Assembly (NCBI GenBank): GCA_902806015.1
Contig: CADCUZ010000034.1
Location: 1 to 46,782 of the forward strand
Length of the DNA: 46,782 nt
Source: an uncultured Rubrobacteraceae bacterium
GTDB lineage: Bacteria > Actinomycetota > Rubrobacteria > Rubrobacterales > Rubrobacteraceae
Direction: 5' to 3'
Shown: positions 16,998-24,461 of the stretch, one piece after another
How positions within the stretch are numbered: the stretch's first letter is position 1
Layout: each line of letters starts with the position of its first letter
Position numbers and translations under genes: made by a program
Notes under the pieces: model-generated
The model's input: only the letters and a program-made list of their open reading frames with translations
What the model was told of the DNA's origin: nothing
Databases searched by the model: none

Positions 16998-19037
16998 GTG
17001 GCGGCGGAGACGCAGACGATCCGGAACGTGTGCCTAATAGGGCACAGGGGCAGCGGCAAGACGCGCATCGCGGAAAGCATGGTAGGCCTGGCCTCGGGCA
17101 GGGGGGAGCCGGCGAACGGAACGCTGGACAACTCCGAGGAGGAAAAGGAGCGCGGCATGACCCTCGGGATGGGTATCGCCCAACTCGAGTGGAAGGGGCG
17201 CCAGGTCAACGTCCTCGACACCCCAGGCGACGGGGGTTTTATCGGGGATGCCTTCGTCGCCCAGCGGGCCGCGGATTGCGCCGTCCTCGTCGTGCACGCG
17301 CAGGACCCGATCCAGGTCGTCACCGAGCGCGTCTGGCGGCGCGGCGAGAAGGAGGACATCCCGCACTTCATCGTCGTCAACCACCTCGACCGCGAACGGA
17401 CGGACTTCGGGGTCGTTATCGGGCAACTGAGGGAACGCTACGGGCAGATGGTGGTCCCGCTGAACCTCCCAATAGGCCGGGAAGACGAACTCGCGGGCGT
17501 CTACGGGCTGCTCTCGGGCATCGCGTTCGTGGACGGGGGGCAGACGGCCGAGATCCCGGCCGGCATGGAGGACCAGGTCGACATCGCCAAGACCCAGCTC
17601 TTCGAGGCGATAGCCGAGAGCGACGACACGCTGCTGGAGAAGTATCTCGAAGGGGAGGAGATCTCCATCGAGGAGGCCTTCGAGGGCATCCGCAAAGGCA
17701 TCGCGGACGGCCTCATAATTCCGGTCCTCGCGGCGAGCGCCGAGCGCATGATAGGCGTGGATAGGCTGCTGGACGCCATAGCCGGCAGCGCCCCGAGCCC
17801 CGCCGACCGCCCCCGCTGGACAACGGAGGACGGGGATGAGGTCCCCAGCGACCCGGATGGACCGTTCGCGGCCTACGTCTTCAAGACCTTCATAGACCCC
17901 TACGCGGGCCGGCTGAGCGTGCTGCGGGTGGTGGGCGGCCGGTGCCGCTCGGACGAGGCGCTCACCAACCCCCGCACGGGCGCTGGGGAGAGGCTTGGCG
18001 GCATCTCGCACCTAGTCGGAAAGAATCGGGAGGCGGTGGACGAGGCGGTCGCGGGCGACATCGTCGCGGTCGCCAAGCTCAGGGACACGGCCACGTTCGA
18101 CACCTTGTGCAAGCCGGAGAGGGTAATGTTGTTCGAACCGGTCGAGCTGCCTGAACCGACGGCGGCGTTCGCGGTAGGGGCGAAGGCGCGCGGCGAGGAG
18201 GAGAAGGTCTTCGAGGCCATAAGGCGCGTCGTCGACGAGGATCCGTCCTTGAAGCTGGAGCGCGACGAGACGACGGGCGAGGACATACTCGCCGGGCTCA
18301 CGCAGATGCACGTCGAGCTCGCGCTGGAGCGCATCGGGCGACGCTATGGGGTCGAGGTTGAGGCGGAGGTCCCTAGAGTGCCTTTCATGGAGACGATCAC
18401 GACGGGCGCGAAGGCCCAGGGCCGCTATAAAAAGCAGACGGGCGGGCGCGGGCAGTTCGGGGACGCGAGGATCGAGGTCTCCCCGCTCCCCCGCGGCTCG
18501 GGCTTCGTGTTCGAGAACGCCATCGTCGGCGGCGCGATCCCGCGCCAGTTCATCCCGGCCGTCGAGAAGGGCGTCGAGGAGGCGATGCGCGAGGGGACGA
18601 TCGCCGGCTACCCGGTCGTGGACGTGAAGGTCCGCCTCTACGACGGCGCCTTCCACACGGTGGACTCCTCGGAGATGGCCTTCAAGGTGGCGGGTTCCAT
18701 GGCCTTCAAGAACGCCGTGGAAGACGCCCGCCCCGTCCTCCTGGAGCCCTACGTCGAGGTCGAGGTGCTCGCCCCGGCGGAGCTCGTCGGCGACGTGATG
18801 GGCGACCTCTCCGGCCGCCGCGGGCGCCCGATGGGCGTGGAGCAGCGTGGCGAGCGCCAGGTCGTGCAGGCCGAGGTGCCCCAGATCGAGATGCTCACCT
18901 ACGCCCGCGACCTGCGCTCCATCACCGGGGGCCGCGCCAACTTTCACGTGGAGCCCGGCCACTACGAGGAAGTCCCGCCGAACCTTGTCGAGAAGGTGTT
19001 GGCGGCGAACGAGCGCGAGAAGGCGACGGCGGGGTAG
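16998..19037 (+). CDS. elongation factor G-like translational GTPase (EF-G paralogue)
   Basis: 679 residues with the EF-G domain order. The G domain holds the P-loop GHRGSGKT (about 14-21), the switch I segment ERGMTLGMGI, and the G3 motif DTPGDGGF (about 74). The G4 motif reads NHLD where EF-G has NKMD. A domain II beta barrel follows (FIDPYAGRLSVLRVVGG). Domain IV contains the motif GGRGQFGD, and the C-terminal part contains GDLSGRRGRPMG. This matches the second EF-G (FusA2/EF-G2) of many Actinobacteria and Thermus rather than the main translocase, which normally sits with rpsL-rpsG-tuf. The precise role is not established. The GTG start has AGGAGGA seven bases upstream. It is a single-gene unit in decayed surroundings. 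Confidence 0.9.
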   Translation: MAAETQTIRNVCLIGHRGSGKTRIAESMVGLASGRGEPANGTLDNSEEEKERGMTLGMGIAQLEWKGRQVNVLDTPGDGGFIGDAFVAQRAADCAVLVVHAQDPIQVVTERVWRRGEKEDIPHFIVVNHLDRERTDFGVVIGQLRERYGQMVVPLNLPIGREDELAGVYGLLSGIAFVDGGQTAEIPAGMEDQVDIAKTQLFEAIAESDDTLLEKYLEGEEISIEEAFEGIRKGIADGLIIPVLAASAERMIGVDRLLDAIAGSAPSPADRPRWTTEDGDEVPSDPDGPFAAYVFKTFIDPYAGRLSVLRVVGGRCRSDEALTNPRTGAGERLGGISHLVGKNREAVDEAVAGDIVAVAKLRDTATFDTLCKPERVMLFEPVELPEPTAAFAVGAKARGEEEKVFEAIRRVVDEDPSLKLERDETTGEDILAGLTQMHVELALERIGRRYGVEVEAEVPRVPFMETITTGAKAQGRYKKQTGGRGQFGDARIEVSPLPRGSGFVFENAIVGGAIPRQFIPAVEKGVEEAMREGTIAGYPVVDVKVRLYDGAFHTVDSSEMAFKVAGSMAFKNAVEDARPVLLEPYVEVEVLAPAELVGDVMGDLSGRRGRPMGVEQRGERQVVQAEVPQIEMLTYARDLRSITGGRANFHVEPGHYEEVPPNLVEKVLAANEREKATAG

Positions 19038-19062
19038 GTTTCAGGCGACGGGACTCAGAGAA

Positions 19063-19097
19063 GGTGGCGCGTACGGGTTGATGCCCCGTCCGCCACC
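19063..19097 (+). terminator. nested hairpin after the EF-G-like gene
   Basis: GGTGGCG (19063-19069) pairs with CGCCACC (19091-19097). Inside it ACGGG (19073-19077) pairs with CCCGT (19085-19089). It begins 25 bases after the stop. No T run follows, so it is a structural rather than a classical intrinsic terminator. From 19098 to 19420 I see no gene or other signal. Confidence 0.4.
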
Positions 19098-19420
19098 CCA
19101 GACCGCACCCCAAAAACCCTGGGACGCCTAAGCCCAGGTGCAGCACGTTGCCGGTTCGGGCGCTGGCGAGTGCCTTTTGGGTAACGGCAGCGGTCACGGT
19201 AGGCCGGGTGCCGTCTTTGCCAATAGTGGCCTCGCAAGCGGGTTGCTCGGGGAGGAAAGCTCGCGGCCTGCGGCCACGCACTCGATGGCCGTGACGGCGC
19301 CACCGTCCGGCCTTTGCGCTACGGGCAAGGCGACGAAGACCACTCCACGCGAGTCAGTCTGGTGCGCGTTTTGGCCTTCTCGTCGCCGGTCTGCGGTGCG
19401 TGCAGCCTTAGCTGGTCCTT

Positions 19421-20043
19421 CTACGCCCGGGCGACGGCCGGTGTTTTGGGGATGTCTACCCCGATCAGGGCGTCCCGCGTGACTAGGCCCGCCAGTTCCC
19501 CTCTTCGACGCCCTCCGTATCTGGGGGACGCGCATGGGGAGGCCCATGTAACGGACGTCTGTGGTGCTGTCGTAGACGGCGACCCTGGTGCCCTCAGGCG
19601 GCTCGAAGCGAACTAGCGCGACGGCGCGGGGTCCGCGGGCAGTCCTGGCACGGTACTCGAAGCTCTTGCACCAGTCAGGCGGGCGGCCGAGTACGTTGCG
19701 CGGGTAGCAAGAGCAGAGGCTGTACACGATCAGGTCGGGCACCTCCAACGTTTTCACCACGACCAGGAGCCCTGGCGATGTAACAGCGTCCACGCCGAAC
19801 TAGACGGCGGCCGCCCTGACGTCGGAGTGAAGCCGGGCTTTGAAGCCCCCGACCACCCACGCGCGTGCGACGAGCCCGGCGCCGTTCGCCGGGGAGCGGG
19901 AGTTCATGAAGGCTATGTTGTCCTGTATCTTGGCCTCCGTGACGAAGCCCTTCTCGATCAGCAACGCCTCCATCGTCCGGACGCACGGCGAGCAGGCTCG
20001 TGGCGCTCCCGGAACCTGTCTCGTGGTGGTGATCGTGGCTCAT
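19421..20043 (-). pseudogene. nitrile hydratase (or thiocyanate hydrolase) alpha-subunit pseudogene
   Basis: It starts at ATG 20043 with a His-rich MSHDHHHETGSG, overlapping the stop of the beta-subunit frame by ATGA. A frameshift near 19995 leads to RTMEALLIEKGFVTEAKIQD, the usual start of the alpha chain, then LVARAWVVGGFKARLHSDV and a TAG at about 19801. Reading continues in frame with GVDAVTSPGLLVVVKTLEVP, the metal site DLIVYSLCSCYPRNVLGRPP, VYDSTTDVRYMGLPMR, a second frameshift near 19515 and ELAGLVTRDALIGVDIPKTP. The metal-binding claw is normally C-x-L-C-S-C. Its first Cys is Tyr here (TGC to TAC), so cobalt or iron binding would be lost even without the frameshifts. Confidence 0.82.
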
Positions 20044-20534
20044 CGCGGGCCTCCCGGCTTCAGCCAGTGCTCGTAGACGTCGGCGTAGAGCCGATCTTCG
20101 GCCGGTCCCTCGTAGTACAGCCAGAGCGCACCCTGGGGGAAGCCGATCTTGTAGGGGACTAGTTCCGGTTCCCCGGAGAGCGCGTAGGCCAGGTCCTCGG
20201 GGTTCGGGGAGGCGCCGAGCACGCGCTCCACCTCGCCGGTCTTGCCTTTCAGGTGACCCGGCGTGCGGACATGGCCCGGTTTGGCGCCGGGGCGCACCCG
20301 AACGGTATCACCGGGCGCGAAACGCGCCGTCAAGCGTTGCCCCAGCGGCGGTGGAGGTCGGCGGGCGGCCCCCTCGGCTATCTCTACGGTGCTGAGGATG
20401 CCTTTCTCGACGAGGAGCCTCTCGGTGGCGGAGGCCCACCGCTCGTAGCAGGCAAGGTCGCGGTGGTTTGGGAGGGGTTCTATGTCGTGGCGGTGCTGGT
20501 CCGACGTATAGAAACCCCTCTTGCCGGGCGCCAC
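20040..20534 (-). CDS. nitrile hydratase / thiocyanate hydrolase beta-subunit-like protein, 5' end degraded
   Basis: 164 residues from the first available GTG. RDLACYERWASATERLLVEK is the helical part before the SH3-like barrel. The barrel starts FAPGDTVRVRPGAKPGHVRT, PGHLKGKTGEVERVLG, and ends ALWLYYEGPAEDRLYADVYE, as in nitrile hydratase beta chains. Upstream of the GTG the same frame still reads QEDWERLADAIISVAPGKRG but has no start codon before a stop near 20625. The N-terminal quarter is therefore lost and no ribosome-binding site is seen. The stop overlaps the alpha start (ATGA), showing a former beta-alpha operon. With a dead alpha partner this chain is most likely non-functional. Confidence 0.6.
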   Translation of the reverse strand: MAPGKRGFYTSDQHRHDIEPLPNHRDLACYERWASATERLLVEKGILSTVEIAEGAARRPPPPLGQRLTARFAPGDTVRVRPGAKPGHVRTPGHLKGKTGEVERVLGASPNPEDLAYALSGEPELVPYKIGFPQGALWLYYEGPAEDRLYADVYEHWLKPGGPR

Positions 20535-20639
20535 GCTGATGATGGCGTCGGCTAGTCGCTCCCAGTCCTCTTGCTCGTGCCCCGAGCGGTCTATGAGGGC
20601 CGATCGCGGCCCATGCTATGGGGACCGGACAAGGCAATT

Positions 20640-21632
20640 CTAACGGACCTTGAGGACTTGCTCGATGGGTGGGCGCTCGACGAGCTCCTCGACGTACAGG
20701 TGGAGCTGGAGGCCGTCCGGGGTTGCCACGGCGTGCAGGTAGTCGCTGAACTGGAAGGGGGAAACGGGGGCGTTCGGGTCCACCGCCTGGTTCAGGCGCC
20801 CTTCCTGCCTCATGCGCCGGGCGACCGCGCGCAGGACCGCGTAGGACATGCGGGAGAGGTCGCGTAGGGGCTGGTGGCGGTTCTGGCGGGTGCCGAGGTC
20901 CACCTGTGCCATAGCGTCCAGGCCCACCTTCTTGAACACGTCGATCATGATGCCCGCCTCCACCGCGTAGCCGGTGAGGAACGGGATGGAGCGGAAAAGC
21001 TCCCTATCGGCCACGAACTCGCCGGCGAGCGGCTGCACGAAGCCGGTGAGTTCGGGGTAGAAGAGGTTGAAGAGCGGCTTGGTCGAGAGCTCCGTGACCC
21101 TCCCACCGCCGTCGACCTGCACGGCCTCCTGGCTCTTGAAAGGTCGCCGGTAGGCGGCCTTGACGTAGCGCACCCGTGGGTCCTCCAGCATGGGGCCGAG
21201 GATGCCGTAGACGAGCTGGGGCTCGAAGTCGCGAGTGTCCGCGTCCATGAACATCACCAGGTCGCCGCTGGCGACCGAGAGGGAGCGCCACATAGCATCG
21301 CCCTTGCCGTGGGCGCCGCCGTGCTCGCGCATCAACTCGTTCTCGGAGAACACCTCGGCGCCCCTGTCGGCGGCGACGTCGGCCGTGCCGTCCGGCGAGT
21401 CGGCGTCCACGACCAGGATCTGGTCCACCAGCGGGTGGCCCGAGGTGCGCCCGTTTACCGCGTGGATCTCGTCGATGATCTCGCCTATCGTGTCCGCCAC
21501 GTTGCGAGCCGGCAGGACGGCGCTCACCGTAAGGCCGCGCTCGTGCTTTTGGCGGCCCATCTCCCGCACGTCGGAGAACCGCCGGAAGTCATAGGAGCGA
21601 TGCTTAAACCAGTCCCTGGCGTCCACGTACAT
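20640..21632 (-). CDS. gpgS: glucosyl-/mannosyl-3-phosphoglycerate synthase (GT81)
   Basis: 330 residues, GT-A fold retaining glycosyltransferase. It begins with the typical YVDARDWFKHRSYDFRRFSD, then VSAVLPARNVADTIGEII and ILVVDADSPDGTADVA for sugar-nucleotide binding, and the metal-binding MDADTRDF at about 131. ELTGFVQPLAGEFVADRELF, PFLTGYAVEAGIMIDVF and GTRQNRHQPLRDLSRM are GpgS/MpgS signatures. It couples GDP-mannose or a nucleotide-glucose to 3-phosphoglycerate. The dephosphorylated product is mannosyl- or glucosylglycerate, a compatible solute; the enzyme of Rubrobacter xylanophilus is of this GT81 type and accepts both sugars. ATG 21632 is preceded by GAGAGGGG. No obvious phosphatase partner is in the same operon. 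Confidence 0.9.
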   Translation of the reverse strand: MYVDARDWFKHRSYDFRRFSDVREMGRQKHERGLTVSAVLPARNVADTIGEIIDEIHAVNGRTSGHPLVDQILVVDADSPDGTADVAADRGAEVFSENELMREHGGAHGKGDAMWRSLSVASGDLVMFMDADTRDFEPQLVYGILGPMLEDPRVRYVKAAYRRPFKSQEAVQVDGGGRVTELSTKPLFNLFYPELTGFVQPLAGEFVADRELFRSIPFLTGYAVEAGIMIDVFKKVGLDAMAQVDLGTRQNRHQPLRDLSRMSYAVLRAVARRMRQEGRLNQAVDPNAPVSPFQFSDYLHAVATPDGLQLHLYVEELVERPPIEQVLKVR

Positions 21633-21727
21633 AACGCCCCTCTCGTAGCCTTAACATCACGGCCCCGGTACGCTATCGCACTATCCCCCCTTTGTCCAAT
21701 GCCGCTGGGCGACCCGGCGCGATTTTC

Positions 21728-21754
21728 TTGCCCGCCACGCCGGGATGATAGAAT
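21728..21754 (+). promoter_or_regulatory. surE promoter
   Basis: A TAGAAT -10 box at 21749-21754 lies 23 bases before the surE ATG. A TTGCCC sits 15 bases upstream (21728-21733), slightly closer than ideal. It is in the gap between divergent gpgS and surE. Confidence 0.45.
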
Positions 21755-21776
21755 CCGTGCCCCTTTTGTAGAGAGG

Positions 21777-22607
21777 ATGCCCCACCCAGTGCGCATAGTT
21801 TTGACCAACGACGACGGAATAGGCGCCCCGGGCTTGCTCGCCGCCCGCCAGGCGCTGGAGAAGGTGGGGGATGTCCTCACCGTCGCCCCGGACCAGAACC
21901 GCAGCGGGGTTGGCCGCAGCATCTCCTTCGGCCGCCCACTCCACGTCGAGGAGCGCAGGATGGCCGACGGCGTGAAGGGCTACGCCTGCTCCGGGACGCC
22001 CGTGGACTGCGTGCGCCTGGTGGCTTTGGGCCTCATGGACTTCGAGCCGGACCTCGTCGTCGCTGGGATCAACCACGGCGAGAACCTGGGAGACGACATA
22101 ACCTACTCGGGCACCGTCGCGGGCGCGATGGAGGGCATTGTGATCGGGGTGCCCGGCATCGCGGTCTCCCTCAGCATAGACCGTCCGTGGCACGAGAGTG
22201 CGGAGGAGCTCACGCCGATGAACGGCGACCTGCACTTTGAGGCCGCCGCGGAGTTCGTCGCCAGGCTGGCGAAGGTGGCCCTCGAGGGCCTCCCCTCCGG
22301 GCGCATCCTGAACGTGAACGCCCCGAACATGACCCGCGAGGAGCTCAGGGGCGCGCGCGTCACCCGGCTCGGACGCCGGATGTACAAGGACGAGTTGGTC
22401 GAGGTCAAGGACGAAGAAGGCAGGGTCGGCTACGACATCTACAACAACCCGCCCGGCTACCACGAGGAGGGGGGCACGGACTTCGCGGCCATCGCCGAGG
22501 GCGAGATCAGCGTAACCCCCGTACACCTGGAGCTCACCGACGCCGCCGGCCTCGAAGAGCTCGGCACCTGGGACGTCGGGAGCCTCCTGAACGGCCCGAA
22601 CCCGTAG
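21777..22607 (+). CDS. surE: 5'/3'-nucleotidase SurE
   Basis: 276 residues, the usual family length. It hydrolyses nucleoside monophosphates and short polyphosphate with a divalent metal. The N-terminal ILVTNDDG-type motif reads IVLTNDDGIGAPG (Asp-Asp ligands at about 12-13). VAPDQNRSGVGRSIS (metal-binding Ser/Asn region), the conserved CSGTPVDCVRLV and AGINHGENLGDDITYSGTVA (Asn ligand) follow. ATG 21777 is chosen over a very long upstream frame because the NDDG motif must be N-terminal; GAGAGG lies four bases before it. The next gene overlaps its stop by one base. Confidence 0.94.
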   Translation: MPHPVRIVLTNDDGIGAPGLLAARQALEKVGDVLTVAPDQNRSGVGRSISFGRPLHVEERRMADGVKGYACSGTPVDCVRLVALGLMDFEPDLVVAGINHGENLGDDITYSGTVAGAMEGIVIGVPGIAVSLSIDRPWHESAEELTPMNGDLHFEAAAEFVARLAKVALEGLPSGRILNVNAPNMTREELRGARVTRLGRRMYKDELVEVKDEEGRVGYDIYNNPPGYHEEGGTDFAAIAEGEISVTPVHLELTDAAGLEELGTWDVGSLLNGPNP

Positions 22608-23260
22608 TGCTCGCCGCAGCCCTCTTCGACTTCGACGGCACGCTCGTGGACACGACTGAGATGATCTTCCAGTCCATGCGCCACGCCACGACCTCCGTTC
22701 TCGGCCGCGACGACATCCCCCGCGAGGAACTCCTCGCCAACGTCGGCCAGCCCCTCCCGCGCCAGATGGAGGTCCTGGACGCCGAGAGGGCCGAGCTCCT
22801 CTTGAAGGCCTACCGTTCCCACCACGAGGAGCACCACGACGCCCTCATAGGCGAGTTCCCCGGCGTCGACGAGGCCCTCTACCGCCTTCGCGTCGCCGGC
22901 GTAAAGGTCGTCGTCGTAACCTCCAAGCGCCGCCGCTCCGTCGAGATGGCCCTTGTAAAGTTCCCGGGCCTCGACCTCGTCGTGGACCGCTTCGTCACCA
23001 TGGAGGACACCAGGGAGCACAAACCCCACCCCGAACCTCTTCTGAAGGGCTTGGAGCTCGTCGGCAACGTCCCGAAAGACAGGGCCGTCTACGTCGGCGA
23101 CTCTCCGTTCGACGTGCAGGCCGCCAAGGCCGCCGGCCTCCGCAGCGTCGCCGTAAGCTGGGGCGCCTTTTCCGAGGACACCTTGCGCGAGGCCGAACCG
23201 GACCACTTGGTTTCGGACATGGACGCCGCCGTGGACGTGCTCTTGCGGGACGAGTTCTAG
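22607..23260 (+). CDS. HAD-family phosphatase (PpaX / phosphoglycolate phosphatase-like)
   Basis: 217 residues. HAD motif I is FDFDGTLVDT (about 7-16, nucleophile Asp), motif II is VVVVTSKRR (Thr/Ser about 104), and motif III is the Lys in EHKPHPEPLLKGLEL. Motif IV is YVGDSPFDVQAAKAAG (Asp pair about 165). A four-helix cap (type C1) sits between motifs I and II. It resembles pyrophosphatase PpaX and phosphoglycolate phosphatase. The GTG start overlaps the surE stop by one base, so both are translated from one transcript, which suggests nucleotide or sugar-phosphate salvage. A role as the missing glycosyl-3-phosphoglycerate phosphatase for the divergent gpgS is conceivable but unproven. Confidence 0.88.
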   Translation: MLAAALFDFDGTLVDTTEMIFQSMRHATTSVLGRDDIPREELLANVGQPLPRQMEVLDAERAELLLKAYRSHHEEHHDALIGEFPGVDEALYRLRVAGVKVVVVTSKRRRSVEMALVKFPGLDLVVDRFVTMEDTREHKPHPEPLLKGLELVGNVPKDRAVYVGDSPFDVQAAKAAGLRSVAVSWGAFSEDTLREAEPDHLVSDMDAAVDVLLRDEF

Positions 23261-23268
23261 CCGACCGG

Positions 23269-24411
23269 CTAGAGCCCCGCGACGGCTTTCGTCAGCGCTT
23301 CGAGCTCTTGTTCTGTGTTGAAGAGGTGCGTGCTTGCCCGGACGTAGGGGCTCGGCCCGGGGACGTAGCGCAGGACGAACCTCTGTCGGAGCAGGCTTTC
23401 GGCGGCCTCTTTGGCCCCTACGCCCCCGATCTCGAAGCTGACGAGCCCGCTGTGCGCCGGCCTCGGCGAGCGCAGGGTGACGCGCGGAAGCTCCGAGAGC
23501 CCCTCCATCAGGAGGTCGGCCCTGCGACGGATCCCCCCGAAGCCCCCCCCTGCGCGCTCTCCAACGCCCCGCGCCGCTTCGGCGAAGCCCCCCGCGAGTG
23601 CGGCGCTCATGGTCGAGGCCTCGAAACGTCGGGCGTCGGGACGAAGCTCGTAGTCGCCGCCCTTGTCGAAGTCCGCGGGGCCGGAGAGCGACTGGTAGCC
23701 GACGTTGGGGCTGTGCACCGGGAGGCCGAACCGGACGTAGAGCGCGCCCATGCCCTCGGGGCCGAGCACCCACTTGTGCCCCGTAAAAGCGTACATGTCG
23801 GCGCCCGTGGCGGGGACGTCCACGGGGATGTTGCCCACGGATTGGGCGCCGTCCACGAGGGTCAGGATACCCCTTTCGCGGGCCAGGGCGCAGATCTCCG
23901 CGAGCGGCAGCACCTCGCCGTTGGTCCATTCCACGTGGGAGAGCGCGAAGAGTCGGGTGCGCGAGGTAAGCACCGCTTCGATTTTCTTCGGCGTCACCGG
24001 GGGCGAGACGAGGTTGACCTTCACGCCGAAGCGGCGGGCCGCGGTGTGCAGCGGCATCAGGCAGCCGGGGTGTTCGGTGGCGGTCGAGATGACCTCGTCG
24101 CCCTCCCGCCAGTCGATGGCGGCGACGCCGAGGTTCATGCCGTGGGTGGTGTTCTGGGTGAGGGCGACGTCGTCGGGGCCGGCGTTCACGAGGCGCGCGG
24201 CGGCATCGCGGGCGCGGGCGTTGGCGGCGGCCTGGCGGGCGAAGAGGCCTGAGCCCTCTAGGTAGGCGGGGCCGGAGCAGAGGTCGTCGGCCTCACGCAT
24301 GGCCTCGATGACGCGACGGGGCGGTGGGCCGCTGGCCCCGGAGTTCAGGTAGGCGAAGCCGTTGTCGGCGAGGGCTGGGAAGTCTTTTCTGCTGAGGTGT
24401 GCGGGGGCGAT
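23269..24411 (-). CDS. class V aminotransferase (cysteine desulfurase / isopenicillin-N epimerase-like)
   Basis: 380 residues when read from an AUC codon at 24411. PLP-enzyme marks are NTTHGMNLGV, TATEHPGCLMPL, LSHVEWTNGEVLPL, VDGAQSVGNIPVD with the Asp that pairs with the pyridine nitrogen, and Lys213 in AFTGHKWVLGPEGMG. No Cys-containing loop of a true desulfurase is visible near the C-terminus, so epimerase, kynureninase-like or lyase activity is equally possible. The first ATG (24300) would remove the conserved LADNGFAYLNSGASGPPP. There is no ATG, GTG or TTG upstream in frame, but AUC at 24409-24411 follows AAAAGGAG with a five-base gap. It is divergent from the PBP gene with a shared promoter region. 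Confidence 0.85.
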   Translation of the reverse strand: MAPAHLSRKDFPALADNGFAYLNSGASGPPPRRVIEAMREADDLCSGPAYLEGSGLFARQAAANARARDAAARLVNAGPDDVALTQNTTHGMNLGVAAIDWREGDEVISTATEHPGCLMPLHTAARRFGVKVNLVSPPVTPKKIEAVLTSRTRLFALSHVEWTNGEVLPLAEICALARERGILTLVDGAQSVGNIPVDVPATGADMYAFTGHKWVLGPEGMGALYVRFGLPVHSPNVGYQSLSGPADFDKGGDYELRPDARRFEASTMSAALAGGFAEAARGVGERAGGGFGGIRRRADLLMEGLSELPRVTLRSPRPAHSGLVSFEIGGVGAKEAAESLLRQRFVLRYVPGPSPYVRASTHLFNTEQELEALTKAVAGL

Positions 24412-24446
24412 GGCGTCTCCTTTTCCGGTTCGGGGCGGCCGTTCTG

Positions 24447-24453
24447 TATAATA
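24447..24453. promoter_or_regulatory. overlapping divergent -10 boxes
   Basis: TATAAT (24447-24452, plus) lies nine bases before the ATG of the penicillin-binding-protein gene. The same bases read TATTAT on the minus strand (24448-24453), correctly placed for the class V aminotransferase. The plus start leaves at most two or three leader bases. No good -35 hexamer is visible on either side. Confidence 0.6.
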
Positions 24454-24461
24454 GCCGCTCG

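Noticed and set aside
22457..23929. 490-codon minus-strand open frame
   Set aside because: Its first half runs antisense to the HAD gene and its second half is out of frame with the class V aminotransferase, which has clear PLP motifs.
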